Assembly: GCA_963718195.1 (NCBI GenBank)
Contig: CAVQYQ010000005.1
Span: 682,001-746,000 of the forward strand
DNA length: 64,000 bases
Reading direction: 5' to 3'
DNA from: MADRE3 sp963718195
GTDB taxonomy: Bacteria; Desulfobacterota; Desulfobulbia; Desulfobulbales; Desulfocapsaceae
The translations under genes were made by a program, and so were the position numbers. Shown here piece by piece: positions 55,722 to 64,000 of the stretch. A model generated the notes under the pieces. It had not been told where the DNA came from, searched no databases, and saw only the letters and a program-made list of their open reading frames with translations. Each line of letters begins with the position of its first letter. The first letter of the stretch is position 1.

Positions 55722-57098
55722 ATGACAAAAAATATTCCATACGGTGTTTTTTTCGTGACCCTTCTAAGTCTCTGGTTTATTGCAGGCTGTAGCGTTCACA
55801 CTGTCAATGTTTCTCCTGAACCGATTGCCAGTGCAGAGGAGTCATATTCGCTGGGCCCTTCGGAAACACAGCCGAGCAATGAAAGCTGGTGGAAATCATT
55901 TAGTGATGACAAGTTAGACAGGCTGATCCTCACCGGGCTTGATAACAATTACGATGTGCTGCAGGCTGTAGCCCGGCTAGCACAAGCGTCAGCCTTGAGT
56001 AAGCAGAGCAAAGCAGAGATGCTGCCGCAGATTGGAGTTGGGGCAGATAGTGAGCAGGTCTGGCGTGAGAGCAATGAACGTGAAAATTTGAATCGTATTG
56101 GCGCGGCGTTTTCCTGGGAGGTCGATGTCTTCAATCGTCTGGAATCAATCTCTTTAGCCAGGCAAAGTGAGCAAAGAGCACGCCTTGATGATATTGAAGC
56201 GGTTCGGCTCAGGCTGAGTGCTGAGATAGCCGGGGCCTATTTCGATGCTGTCGGCTGGCGCAATCAGCTTGCTCTTTTGGAAAACCAGATCGTCATTGAT
56301 AGGGACCTGCTTAAGTTAACGGAGTTTCGTTATGAAAGCGGGTTGACTGCTATGGTTGATATGCTGCAGCAATCCAGTCAGCTGGCAGAGACTGAAAGCC
56401 TGGTGCCACCCGTGGAAGCGGCGCTTAGGGTATCTGAAAACCGGTTAGATGTTCTCATGGGCTATCCACCCGACGGAATCGATCGGGTTTCCAATGAGGA
56501 TGCTTTTGTTGACGTGGAAAAGCTACCATTCATTGGTGTCCCTGCAGACTTATTAATCCAACGCCCGGACTTGCGAGCTCTGCGCAACGAACTCGTCGCC
56601 GCGGATGCGCAAATTGGCCGGGCTATTGCTGAGCGGTTGCCCCGCATCACTTTGGATGGATCTTTTAATTACGAAGACCGCCTGCTGCCAAGTGGAGCAG
56701 TAGCATCATTAATCGGGACTTTTTTTCAGCCACTGATAGACTGGGGAGCTCGCAAGGCAGAAGTTGAGCGCAACAGAGCACTGTATGTCGAAGGGTTGGC
56801 CCGATTTACCCAACGTTACCTGGAAGCGATTGAAGATGTAGAGAACTCTCTTTATCAGGAGCGTAAGCAAAGAGAGTTCCTCAAACGGCTGGCAAATCGT
56901 CTTCATTTTCTTGAGAAAACCGTTGAGGTGACTACCCAACGCTATACGAATGGTTTGACTGACTATTTACCTGTTTTGACCGCTGTAAAAGAGCTTGAGC
57001 GGCTCGAGCGGATCATCATTCAACAGGAACGGACTTTGTTGGGGTTTCGAATTCAATTACACCGTGCTTTGGGTGGAAATTTGCCGCCTCGCTTATGA
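55722..57098 (+). CDS. Outer-membrane efflux lipoprotein (TolC/NodT family)
   Basis: 458 residues. The lipobox FIAGC places the lipidated cysteine at residue 23. Two OEP repeats follow, with the typical NYDVLQAVARLAQASALSKQ and LAETESLVPPVEAALRVSEN stretches and QRPDLRALRNELVAADAQIG. It forms the outer-membrane duct of a tripartite pump together with the next two genes. The 255 bases before it hold no supported gene; a minus-strand frame there overlaps two real genes. Confidence 0.93.
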   Translation: MTKNIPYGVFFVTLLSLWFIAGCSVHTVNVSPEPIASAEESYSLGPSETQPSNESWWKSFSDDKLDRLILTGLDNNYDVLQAVARLAQASALSKQSKAEMLPQIGVGADSEQVWRESNERENLNRIGAAFSWEVDVFNRLESISLARQSEQRARLDDIEAVRLRLSAEIAGAYFDAVGWRNQLALLENQIVIDRDLLKLTEFRYESGLTAMVDMLQQSSQLAETESLVPPVEAALRVSENRLDVLMGYPPDGIDRVSNEDAFVDVEKLPFIGVPADLLIQRPDLRALRNELVAADAQIGRAIAERLPRITLDGSFNYEDRLLPSGAVASLIGTFFQPLIDWGARKAEVERNRALYVEGLARFTQRYLEAIEDVENSLYQERKQREFLKRLANRLHFLEKTVEVTTQRYTNGLTDYLPVLTAVKELERLERIIIQQERTLLGFRIQLHRALGGNLPPRL

Positions 57099-57123
57099 AG
57101 CAGTTTAACCAGGAGACGAAAAA

Positions 57124-58218
57124 ATGAGATACGTGTCGTTCATGCAGTTACCTCTCATGCTTGTTATTTGTTTTTTTCTTGATGGTGCCCGAATTGCCCT
57201 GTCAAAACAACCAATGGCAGTTATTGTTGCAAAGGCTCGGGTAGAACAGCTATACGACCGAGTAGAAGTGCTTGGAACGCTGCGCGCCAATGAATCAGTA
57301 GATATCACTGCCACGATAACTGATACCGTAACAGCTATCCATTTTGAAGATGGCCAGCGTGTGAGCGGTGGAGATATTCTGGTGGAAATGACAAGTAAAG
57401 AGGAACACGCCCAGCTTGAAGAGGAACTCTCAACGATTTCGGAAGCAGAAAAACAATATAACCGCTTACCACCCTTGATTGAAAGCGGAGCAGTATCAAA
57501 ATCTCTGCTTGACCAGCGTGAACGAGAACTTTCAACAGCACAGGCACGACTTCGTGCAATCGAGTCGCGCTTGCAGGATCGGTTGATCCTGGCACCTTTC
57601 TCAGGAGTGGTAGGCCTGAAGAACATCAGCGTGGGAGCCCTTGTTGAACCAGGAGATGTTATTACGACGCTGGATGACGACAGCATCATGAAACTCGATT
57701 TTAACGTTCCGGCAATTCACCTGGCTAGTCTGGAACGTGGTATACCCATTAAGGCACGATCATCAGCCTATGTCGGGCGTGAATTTGAGGGCACGGTCAT
57801 CAGCATCGGCAGCAGAGTTGATTCCGTTACCCGCTCAATTACCGTCAGGGCCCTTATTGATAACCAGGAAAGGCTGTTAAAGCCGGGGCTGCTCATGACG
57901 GCTGAGCTGCTGAAAAACAAACGAGATGCGATCGTCATACTTGAAGAGGCCTTGATCCCTTCAGGTAAAACAAATTTTGTCCTGGTGGTTGATTCTTCTT
58001 TATCACCCTTGAAAGCAGCGCGCCGTGAAGTACAGATAGGGATGCGGCGCTTTGGTGCGGTAGAGATCGTCCAGGGACTGAAGGATGGAGAACTCGTCGT
58101 CACCCATGGCGCAATGAATGTGAGGCCTGGACAGGAACTTACCATTCTGGGTGTTGACAATGGTGATGAACAATTGGAAAAATTATTATCCGGCAAACAA
58201 GAAGGTACTGCCCAATGA
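57124..58218 (+). CDS. RND periplasmic adaptor (HlyD/MFP family)
   Basis: 364 residues. A signal or anchor helix at the N-terminus (LPLMLVICFFLDGARIAL), a lipoyl/barrel part (VEVLGTLRANESVDITATIT), a coiled coil (about 95-150), the second lipoyl half (LILAPFSGVVGLKNISVGAL) and a beta barrel. It links the pump to the outer-membrane duct. It overlaps the pump gene by 4 nt (ATGA). Confidence 0.93.
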   Translation: MRYVSFMQLPLMLVICFFLDGARIALSKQPMAVIVAKARVEQLYDRVEVLGTLRANESVDITATITDTVTAIHFEDGQRVSGGDILVEMTSKEEHAQLEEELSTISEAEKQYNRLPPLIESGAVSKSLLDQRERELSTAQARLRAIESRLQDRLILAPFSGVVGLKNISVGALVEPGDVITTLDDDSIMKLDFNVPAIHLASLERGIPIKARSSAYVGREFEGTVISIGSRVDSVTRSITVRALIDNQERLLKPGLLMTAELLKNKRDAIVILEEALIPSGKTNFVLVVDSSLSPLKAARREVQIGMRRFGAVEIVQGLKDGELVVTHGAMNVRPGQELTILGVDNGDEQLEKLLSGKQEGTAQ

Positions 58219-61200
58219 TTCTTTCAGATGTATCTGTCAAGCGGCCGGTTTTTGCCTCCGTGCTTTCGATCTTGCTCGTTGTCTTTGGTATCGTTTCCTT
58301 TTCCAGACTTCCGCTGCGTGAATATCCCGATATAGACCCGCCAGTCGTAACAATTGATACAATATATCCAGGAGCATCCGCCAATGTGGTGGAGAGCCAG
58401 ATCACCCAACTCATCGAAGAGCGCATTGCCGGCGTTGAGGGCATCCGATTTATAGAATCTTCCAGTGAGGATGGGCGGTCGCGAGTAACGGTCGAGTTCA
58501 GTACTGGCCGAGACATTGATGGCGCAGCTAACGATATCAGAGACAGAGTTTCAGCAATTCTTGACAACCTTCCTGATGAAGCGGATCCACCCGAGATTCA
58601 GAAAGAGAATGCCAATGACGATGTCATCATGTGGCTTAATCTCACCAGCAGCCTGATGAGTGTGCCTGAGTTGACAGATTATGCTGATCGCTACCTTGTC
58701 GACCGATTTTCAATCCTCGATGGCGTGTCCCGAGTCAGAATCGGCGGCGGGCAAAACTTTGCCATGCGTGTTTGGCTCAACCGCAACAGTATGGCTGCCC
58801 GAGGGTTAACCGTGAGTGATGTGGAACAGGCGCTGCGTTCGGATAATCTCGAAGTGCCTGCGGGCACAATCGAATCGTCCACTAGGGGCTTTACAGTCAG
58901 GTTAAACCGCTCTTTTCGCACATCAGATGATTTTTCCCGACTTGTCTTAAAACAAGGCAGTGACGGGTATCTCGTTCGGCTTGGGGATATAGCCCGGGTC
59001 GAGCGTGGCACAGAGGAGGACCGCACCTTTTTCCGTGGTAATGGCGTAGCCATGGTTGGTCTTGGTATTATCAAACAATCAACGGCAAACACCATCGATG
59101 TTGCCCGTAATGCCAAAGCTGAAATGGTGCGGCTCAATTCCAATCTTCCTGAAGGCATGCAGATCAGACAAAGTTATGATACCTCTGTGTTCGTTGAGGA
59201 AGCGATCAGGGAGGTCTATAAAACGCTGATCATTGCCATCGGTCTTGTTGTATTGGTGATCTTTTTGTTTCTTGGCAGTGTCAGGGCGACCATTGTTCCA
59301 GCAGTGACCGTGCCCGTTTCCATCATGGCCTCATTTATAGCTTTGAGCGTGTTCGGTTTTTCAGTGAACCTTTTAACCCTGCTGGCTCTCGTTCTCGCCA
59401 TTGGTTTGCTCGTTGATGATGGGATCGTGGTATTGGAAAATATTTACCGGCGAATTGATGAGGAAGGAGAAACACCTCTCGTGGCAGCTTTTGCAGGTAC
59501 TCGACAAGTCGGGTTTGCGGTGATCGCAACAACGCTGGTACTGGTATCGGTGTTTGTACCGATAGCCTTTCTGGAAGGTGATGTCGGACGGTTGTTTTCA
59601 GAGTTTGCCCTGACCATGGCAGCAGCAGTCTGTTTCTCAAGCGTTGTGGCGCTGAGTCTTTCACCGATGCTTGCCTCTATCTTGTTGAAGAAAAAGCGGA
59701 CTGATCTGGTAAAGGTACCTCAGATTGATCGTTTTTATCGGGGAATCCGTAAACGATACCGGCGTGCTCTCAAAGTTGCCTTAAGGCGACCGGCCATTAT
59801 ACTCGGTTTTCTGGCGGTCTTGATTGGTGGCTCGATCTGGCTGTTTAAAGAAATACCGACCGAATATGCGCCAAAAGAAGACCGTGGTGCGTTTTTTGTC
59901 ATCGTCAACGGACCTGAGGGAGCAACCTACGACTACATGCGTGAATATATGGATGAAATTGAGCGGCGGCTGATGATGTTCGTTGAAAATGGGGAAGCTA
60001 CCAGGCTCCTTGTTCGTACACCGCGCAGTTTCGGTAATTTAGAAAGCTTCAATTCAGGGATCGTCATCTTCGTACTGAACAGCTGGGAACAGAGACGTTC
60101 AGCCTGGGAAATCATGGGCGACGTGCGTTCTCGGTTAAATGGACTGCCGGGTATACGGGCTTTTCCGGTCATGCGCCAAGGATTTGGCGCATCAATCCAG
60201 AAACCCCTGCAGTTTGTTATCGGTGGCGGAACCTATCAGGAGCTTGCCCAGTGGCGTGATATTTTGCTGGAAAAGATCGAAGAAAGTAATCCAGGTCTGC
60301 TCGGCTTGGATTGGGATTACAAAGAAACCAAACCTCAACTCCAGGTCACTATTGACTATGGCCGTGCAGCTGAACTCGGCGTGACGGTCGGTAACATAGG
60401 CCGAACACTGGAAACAATGCTTGGATCAAGGCGGGTCACAACGTATCTCGAAGAAGGTGAGGAATACGATGTGATTCTCGAAGGTGAGCGCAGCAACCAG
60501 CAAACACCGAACGATCTGCAGGCAATTTATGTCCGTTCGGATCGAAGCGGTGAGCTCATTCCCCTTGCAAATTTTGTCACCCTTGAGGAGTTTGCTGATT
60601 CAAGTTCACTGAACCGTTATAACCGGATCAGAGCCATAACACTGCAGGCCAATCTTGCTGATGGGCTGGCTCTCGGCCAGGCGCTGACGTACATGGAAGA
60701 CCTTGCGCGTGAGCATCTGCCGGAACGGGTTATCATCGATTACAAAGGCATCTCCCAGGATTATAAAAACTCATCCCAGTCTATCCTGTTTGTTTTCATG
60801 CTCGGTATCATCATTGTGTTCCTGGTGCTTGCGGCTCAGTTTGAGAGTTGGATCAACCCTTTTGTCATCATGCTGACGGTCCCGCTGGCAATGGCAGGCG
60901 GCCTTTTAGGACTATATGTTACCGGAAACACACTCAATCTCTACAGCCAGATAGGCTTGGTCATGCTGATTGGCATGGCGGCCAAAAACGGCATACTCAT
61001 TGTTGAGTTCACCAACCAGATGAGAGATCAGCGAATGTCTTTTTATCGTGCTGTTCTTTATGCTGCTGAAGTGCGTTTACGGCCCATTGTCATGACTGCG
61101 ATTACCACTGCAGCGGGAGCCTTACCGCTGATCTTTTCCTCCGGAGCCGGAGCGGAGACTCGAATGGTTATCGGTGTTGTCGTCCTGGCTGGAATATTAT

Positions 61201-61343
61201 CAGCAACCTTCTTCACCCTTTTTGTTGTTCCGGTCGCTTATAGTCTACTGGCCAAAAAAGCAGGACTGCCCGGCTCTAGTGCCCGTCGCCTGCAAGGGGA
61301 ATTGAAGTCTCAGCAAAACGCCAGACCGAGACATAACGTTTGA
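58215..61343 (+). CDS. RND-family multidrug efflux pump (HAE1 type)
   Basis: 1042 residues, the length of AcrB/MexB pumps. The N-terminus MILSDVSVKRPVFASVLSIL is typical; in helix 4 the proton-relay aspartates are in AIGLLVDDGIVVLENIYRRI; the C-terminal half has GLVMLIGMAAKNGILIVEF. Twelve membrane helices and two large periplasmic loops can be traced. It exports drugs, bile acids or other amphiphiles with proton influx. It is the third gene of the operon; no regulator gene is adjacent. Confidence 0.95.
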   Translation: MILSDVSVKRPVFASVLSILLVVFGIVSFSRLPLREYPDIDPPVVTIDTIYPGASANVVESQITQLIEERIAGVEGIRFIESSSEDGRSRVTVEFSTGRDIDGAANDIRDRVSAILDNLPDEADPPEIQKENANDDVIMWLNLTSSLMSVPELTDYADRYLVDRFSILDGVSRVRIGGGQNFAMRVWLNRNSMAARGLTVSDVEQALRSDNLEVPAGTIESSTRGFTVRLNRSFRTSDDFSRLVLKQGSDGYLVRLGDIARVERGTEEDRTFFRGNGVAMVGLGIIKQSTANTIDVARNAKAEMVRLNSNLPEGMQIRQSYDTSVFVEEAIREVYKTLIIAIGLVVLVIFLFLGSVRATIVPAVTVPVSIMASFIALSVFGFSVNLLTLLALVLAIGLLVDDGIVVLENIYRRIDEEGETPLVAAFAGTRQVGFAVIATTLVLVSVFVPIAFLEGDVGRLFSEFALTMAAAVCFSSVVALSLSPMLASILLKKKRTDLVKVPQIDRFYRGIRKRYRRALKVALRRPAIILGFLAVLIGGSIWLFKEIPTEYAPKEDRGAFFVIVNGPEGATYDYMREYMDEIERRLMMFVENGEATRLLVRTPRSFGNLESFNSGIVIFVLNSWEQRRSAWEIMGDVRSRLNGLPGIRAFPVMRQGFGASIQKPLQFVIGGGTYQELAQWRDILLEKIEESNPGLLGLDWDYKETKPQLQVTIDYGRAAELGVTVGNIGRTLETMLGSRRVTTYLEEGEEYDVILEGERSNQQTPNDLQAIYVRSDRSGELIPLANFVTLEEFADSSSLNRYNRIRAITLQANLADGLALGQALTYMEDLAREHLPERVIIDYKGISQDYKNSSQSILFVFMLGIIIVFLVLAAQFESWINPFVIMLTVPLAMAGGLLGLYVTGNTLNLYSQIGLVMLIGMAAKNGILIVEFTNQMRDQRMSFYRAVLYAAEVRLRPIVMTAITTAAGALPLIFSSGAGAETRMVIGVVVLAGILSATFFTLFVVPVAYSLLAKKAGLPGSSARRLQGELKSQQNARPRHNV

Positions 61344-61711
61344 TAATTCATTCGGTACTGCTAACAATGAAGTGGATCTGGCCTATCACCATCGTGCCGG
61401 TAAACTTGATGCCATTTATACCAGATCCCTAAGGGCAAAGCAATCCGTGAGCTTTTACATGGTCGTGATGATGCCAAGACAGCAACAGCTGCATTAACAT
61501 TAAACAGTTGCACCACAACCACTTTCTATTATTCCAGAACATCTTCAAGAATAATTCTATATTATTGGAATATTCTTTCGACCGACAGTCCCTTGTCATC
61601 TTTAATATACTGAATTCACTCTAATATATTTCATTTCTTCTATTGGCAAGGGTTTTGCAATAACTCCTTCAACTGAAAGACTCTATAGTTAAAGTTCTTC
61701 TGGAGGGGAAT
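61344..61711. other. Gap with possible gene remnant
   Basis: 368 bases. Codable text in two frames (NEVDLAYHHRAGKLDAIY, then KGKAIRELLHGRDDAKTATA) may be the decayed end of a gene, which I cannot identify. The rest is AT-rich and probably contains the promoter of the 49-aa gene. Confidence 0.3.
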
Positions 61712-61861
61712 ATGTACAGATTACTTTTGAGCGTGGCGATGATAATCGCATTTTTCGTCATTCTAGTATCAACCCCTGTGACAGAACCCTACACCATGTT
61801 TTTGCTCGGCGCGGGGTTAATTGGTCTATCAAGTTCGATACCTGGAACAAAGAAAAAATAG
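61712..61861 (+). CDS. 49-residue microprotein with PEP-CTERM-like tail
   Basis: TGGAGGGG lies before the ATG. The protein is a hydrophobic N-terminal helix (MYRLLLSVAMIIAFFVILVS) directly followed by TPVTEPYTMFLLGAGLIGLS and a basic end, PGTKKK. The second part is like the PEP-CTERM sorting signal (VPEPxTxxLLGxGLxGL plus basic residues). Almost nothing is left as mature protein between signal and tail. It could be a tiny exosortase substrate or a remnant. The exosortase is not in this window. Confidence 0.6.
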   Translation: MYRLLLSVAMIIAFFVILVSTPVTEPYTMFLLGAGLIGLSSSIPGTKKK

Positions 61862-61949
61862 CCGAAGTTATCTCCTCAACCTAAAAAGGTGAAAATTTAG
61901 AAGCGTTCGCCCTTTATCATATTCTTTCTTTGAGCGTTAAGATGGTCGC

Positions 61950-62762
61950 CTACTTGACGTGGTCCATTTTCTTGAAGTAGCATCTTAAAATCCAGTATGG
62001 GATGTAATGGGGAAGAATGTCAGGACATTGGTTCAGAGAATAATTGAATGCCATCTGATCCCGTCGTGACCATTTCAGCAGTTGACTGAACCACGTTTCC
62101 ATTAGTTTTTGAATCTTTGGATTTCCTGATCTTCGGATAATCATGCCACCTGCAATATGGGGAAAAGGATCTTTAAATTTTTGTTCCTCTACATAATACT
62201 GATACTGACTTCGTAAAATATCTTCGTCATCTTTCGCTCCTGCAATACAAAGTTCTGTTTCTTCATAGAGCGAACTGTGGAACGGATGTAGCAGCATGCC
62301 AAATTGTTCGCCGATAGGCAAAACATGTGAAACAAAAGTGTCGAGATCCCCACGTATTCTGTAGTTGCAATCAACATAGACACTCAAATCATATTCTGAA
62401 TCTACCAGGTGATTATTGATTTTATAGTGACGAGAAAGGCGGAAAGGATCAAGATTAAGTCTATTATCGAGTTCTCTGATCTGCCATGTATTGCTTTTCA
62501 GATCTGGATTGTCGGTATAGCAGATATAATCCCAGTTCCGTAATTTCTTTGGTATCTCGTTGAGTTGATCGTATCCTCCTGTCACCACCGTATAAAGAAG
62601 CTTTTTCTCTTGTTGGTATCGGTTCCTAAGGGCCAATCTGACCAAGGTGGGACGATTAATAAAATAGTTTAAGGTATATGAGCACGTCAGGTACCAGTAT
62701 CCCGGTTTCGTTCCATTTCTTTTTATGTTGTTTATTCTCTTTAAATGAGTTGAAAAATTCAT
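61950..62762 (-). CDS. DUF616-type glycosyltransferase
   Basis: 270 residues from the ATG at 62762. The strand-loop VTGGYDQLNEIP near residue 60, the acceptor text SEYDLSVYVDCNYRIRGDLD, and the end RDQMAFNYSLNQ fit the DUF616 family of putative sugar transferases. No membrane segment is seen. It stands beside PEP-CTERM and secreted-protein genes, so a cell-surface polysaccharide role is likely but not shown. Confidence 0.75.
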   Translation of the reverse strand: MNFSTHLKRINNIKRNGTKPGYWYLTCSYTLNYFINRPTLVRLALRNRYQQEKKLLYTVVTGGYDQLNEIPKKLRNWDYICYTDNPDLKSNTWQIRELDNRLNLDPFRLSRHYKINNHLVDSEYDLSVYVDCNYRIRGDLDTFVSHVLPIGEQFGMLLHPFHSSLYEETELCIAGAKDDEDILRSQYQYYVEEQKFKDPFPHIAGGMIIRRSGNPKIQKLMETWFSQLLKWSRRDQMAFNYSLNQCPDILPHYIPYWILRCYFKKMDHVK

Positions 62763-63004
62763 CTGCAATTATCCGGGAGATATTGACATTCTGATCAATC
62801 TAACTCATCTTTCAAGATGGTGATCTCTCTTAAAGATGTGGCGAAACGGACAATACTTTTGAAATTTTAATACTAATCCAAGGGATACGTACCGTAAATA
62901 AAAACCTGCAATACCGACTTGCCCTCTCATGATTAACAGAATATTCAGGTACAGCACTTACTCCTGCTGAGTTGAGATAATGTTTTTTCGGTTTACCCAA
63001 CGCC

Positions 63005-63349
63005 TCACACCATACCGTATCTCCAGTAAATTATTCCTCCTGATAACAGCACGGAAAAGACCACGCCAGTTACAGCATGTACTCTTGCTGCAAACTTCCA
63101 TATAGCTCCCCCTTCATACCAACCTGCCGATCGCCATATTCCAACTGAGACAATAAAAAGATATATGGTATACAATACCATTAAGAGAACCATGATTTTC
63201 ACATTGAGGAAACCATCTCCTTCCGGCATAAAATGGTTAGGGATATACATAAACAACGACCATACACAACTGCCCGCAAAACCGAATAACCAGAATGCCT
63301 CAAATAGTCTGAAGTTTCCCCGATACAGGTGTTTCATTGCTCTTATCAT
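63005..63349 (-). CDS. Small integral membrane protein, unknown
   Basis: 114 residues with AAAGGAGG 8 nt before the ATG. Three membrane helices can be seen (about 18-36, 52-70 and 90-108). The cytoplasmic end MIRAMKHLYRGN is basic. No family or function is recognised. The 236 bases between it and the glycosyltransferase gene hold nothing clear. Confidence 0.65.
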   Translation of the reverse strand: MIRAMKHLYRGNFRLFEAFWLFGFAGSCVWSLFMYIPNHFMPEGDGFLNVKIMVLLMVLYTIYLFIVSVGIWRSAGWYEGGAIWKFAARVHAVTGVVFSVLLSGGIIYWRYGMV

Positions 63350-63786
63350 CGAATGACCTCCTTTAGTATCAGGAAGCCTAACAGATTACTCTAAAAGGCA
63401 ATTGACATACTGCGCCAAAGTCTTGGCAGTTAACGCCTGTTTAAAGAAGGTCCGTTACTTGAAGAGTGGAGCTATAAGAATAAAATGACCTGACACCATG
63501 GGCTCCTGCTTCAACCGTGAGGCATGACTGGCGCCCAGGTCTTGGGTTTACCCGCTTTAAGTTTGAGCCAGAAGGATTGCTGAACACCTACTACCCTTCC
63601 TCTTGGACACCTTGATTAAGGTGGTAACAAAACAGCAAATCCAGATAGCCAACAGCCTTGATTCATCGAAAACTTGAAAACTCTCTCACAGACAGAGATA
63701 ATAGAAGATGAAATTATGAAATAATATTGATTTATGGTTGGTGAAAATAACTGGAGAATCAAACTCCTTGATCTATGGCGGAACAT
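63350..63786. other. Gap of 437 bases without a recognised gene
   Basis: Only short frames are present. A compact stretch at 63480-63590 looks less AT-rich than its surroundings and may be an old insert, but no repeat or transposase text is visible. The AT-rich end should hold the promoter of the following gene. Confidence 0.35.
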
Positions 63787-64000
63787 ATGAAAACAAAACA
63801 CTTTTGTTCATTTAGCATAACGGTATGTCTGCTCATTTTTTGTTCTCCCTCCCATGCTACTGATTTTCATGTTGGCCCTGGTCATCCGTATACAGCCATC
63901 GGTGAGGTGCCATGGGAATCGCTTATTCCCGGTGATAGGGTAAATATTCATTGGCGCGATACACCCTATCGTGAGAAATGGGTTATCGGCCGAAGTGGCA
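63787..64000 (+). CDS. Exported protein, N-terminal part (runs off the right edge)
   Basis: 71 codons are visible. A Sec signal peptide (MKTKHFCSFSITVCLLIFCS, cleavage near SHA) precedes TDFHVGPGHPYTAIGEVPWE and SLIPGDRVNIHWRDTPYREK. The text is like the first coil of right-handed beta-helix proteins (GPGxPYxxIGEVPWxSLxPGDTVxI), a group with polysaccharide lyases and surface proteins. The rest is outside the window, so function and any C-terminal sorting signal remain open. Confidence 0.75.
   Translation, partial: MKTKHFCSFSITVCLLIFCSPSHATDFHVGPGHPYTAIGEVPWESLIPGDRVNIHWRDTPYREKWVIGRSG

Noticed and set aside
55261..55740. Long minus-strand frame between nitroreductase and efflux genes
   Set aside because: It overlaps the nitroreductase and the start of the efflux lipoprotein, has no ribosome site and no domain.

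Overview
The window looks like chromosome of an anaerobic, Gram-negative Desulfobacterota bacterium, most likely of the Desulfobulbales. The basis is the style of the 16S rRNA, deltaproteobacterial-type protein sequences, a periplasmic nitrate reductase with multihaem cytochromes, a Na+-pumping decarboxylase of the propionate pathway, and selenocysteine use. The taxonomic call is an inference made without a search.

Layout. 1-2876: a degenerate GGDEF/TPR protein translationally coupled to selA (minus strand). 3000-9960: a complete rRNA operon (16S, tRNA-Ile, tRNA-Ala, 23S, 5S). Its 23S gene carries a 441-nt intervening sequence with a broken four-helix-bundle ORF. The 16S-23S spacer holds repeats with the same termini, and decayed 5S copies follow the 5S gene. 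10032-16131: napD-napA, a fused double NapB-like cytochrome, a tetrahaem cytochrome, a Tat-exported four-cluster ferredoxin and an NrfD-type quinol module, behind an FNR-like box. 16432-23656: a flavoprotein disulfide reductase with an in-frame UGA, a radical SAM protein, two envelope proteins, phosphofructokinase, and an ArsR-regulated metal permease that also has an in-frame UGA. 23773-32371: rsmI, an unknown 532-aa protein, trpBA-pepF, a sigma-54 activator with a dead receiver, and tadA. 32468-43725: an information-processing block (tRNA-Ser, 4.5S RNA, dnaX, ybaB, recR, tRNA-Val, thrS, infC, rpmI, rplT, pheST, ihfA, a merR-type gene, tRNA-Pro). 43724-47960: an AT-rich insertion bounded by 44-bp direct repeats of the tRNA-Pro 3' end plus its terminator, with recombinase remnants, an HD-GYP sensor and a pseudopilin. 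48017-50060: small metabolic and membrane genes. 50504-54084: a biotin-dependent Na+-translocating (methylmalonyl-CoA) decarboxylase operon. 54823-61343: a nitroreductase and a tripartite RND efflux operon. 61712-64000: a 49-aa PEP-CTERM-like microprotein, a glycosyltransferase and the start of an exported protein.

Main result. Two genes are each interrupted by one in-frame UGA exactly where the family has a functional cysteine. Each UGA is followed at the right distance by a hairpin that fits the bacterial SECIS rules, and the same window encodes SelA. I read both as selenoproteins: a Sec45 pyridine-nucleotide disulfide reductase and a Sec66 SO_0444-type metal efflux permease. Standard gene calling would split or truncate both. 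Apparent frameshifts in thrS and rpmI are of a different kind and could be assembly errors.
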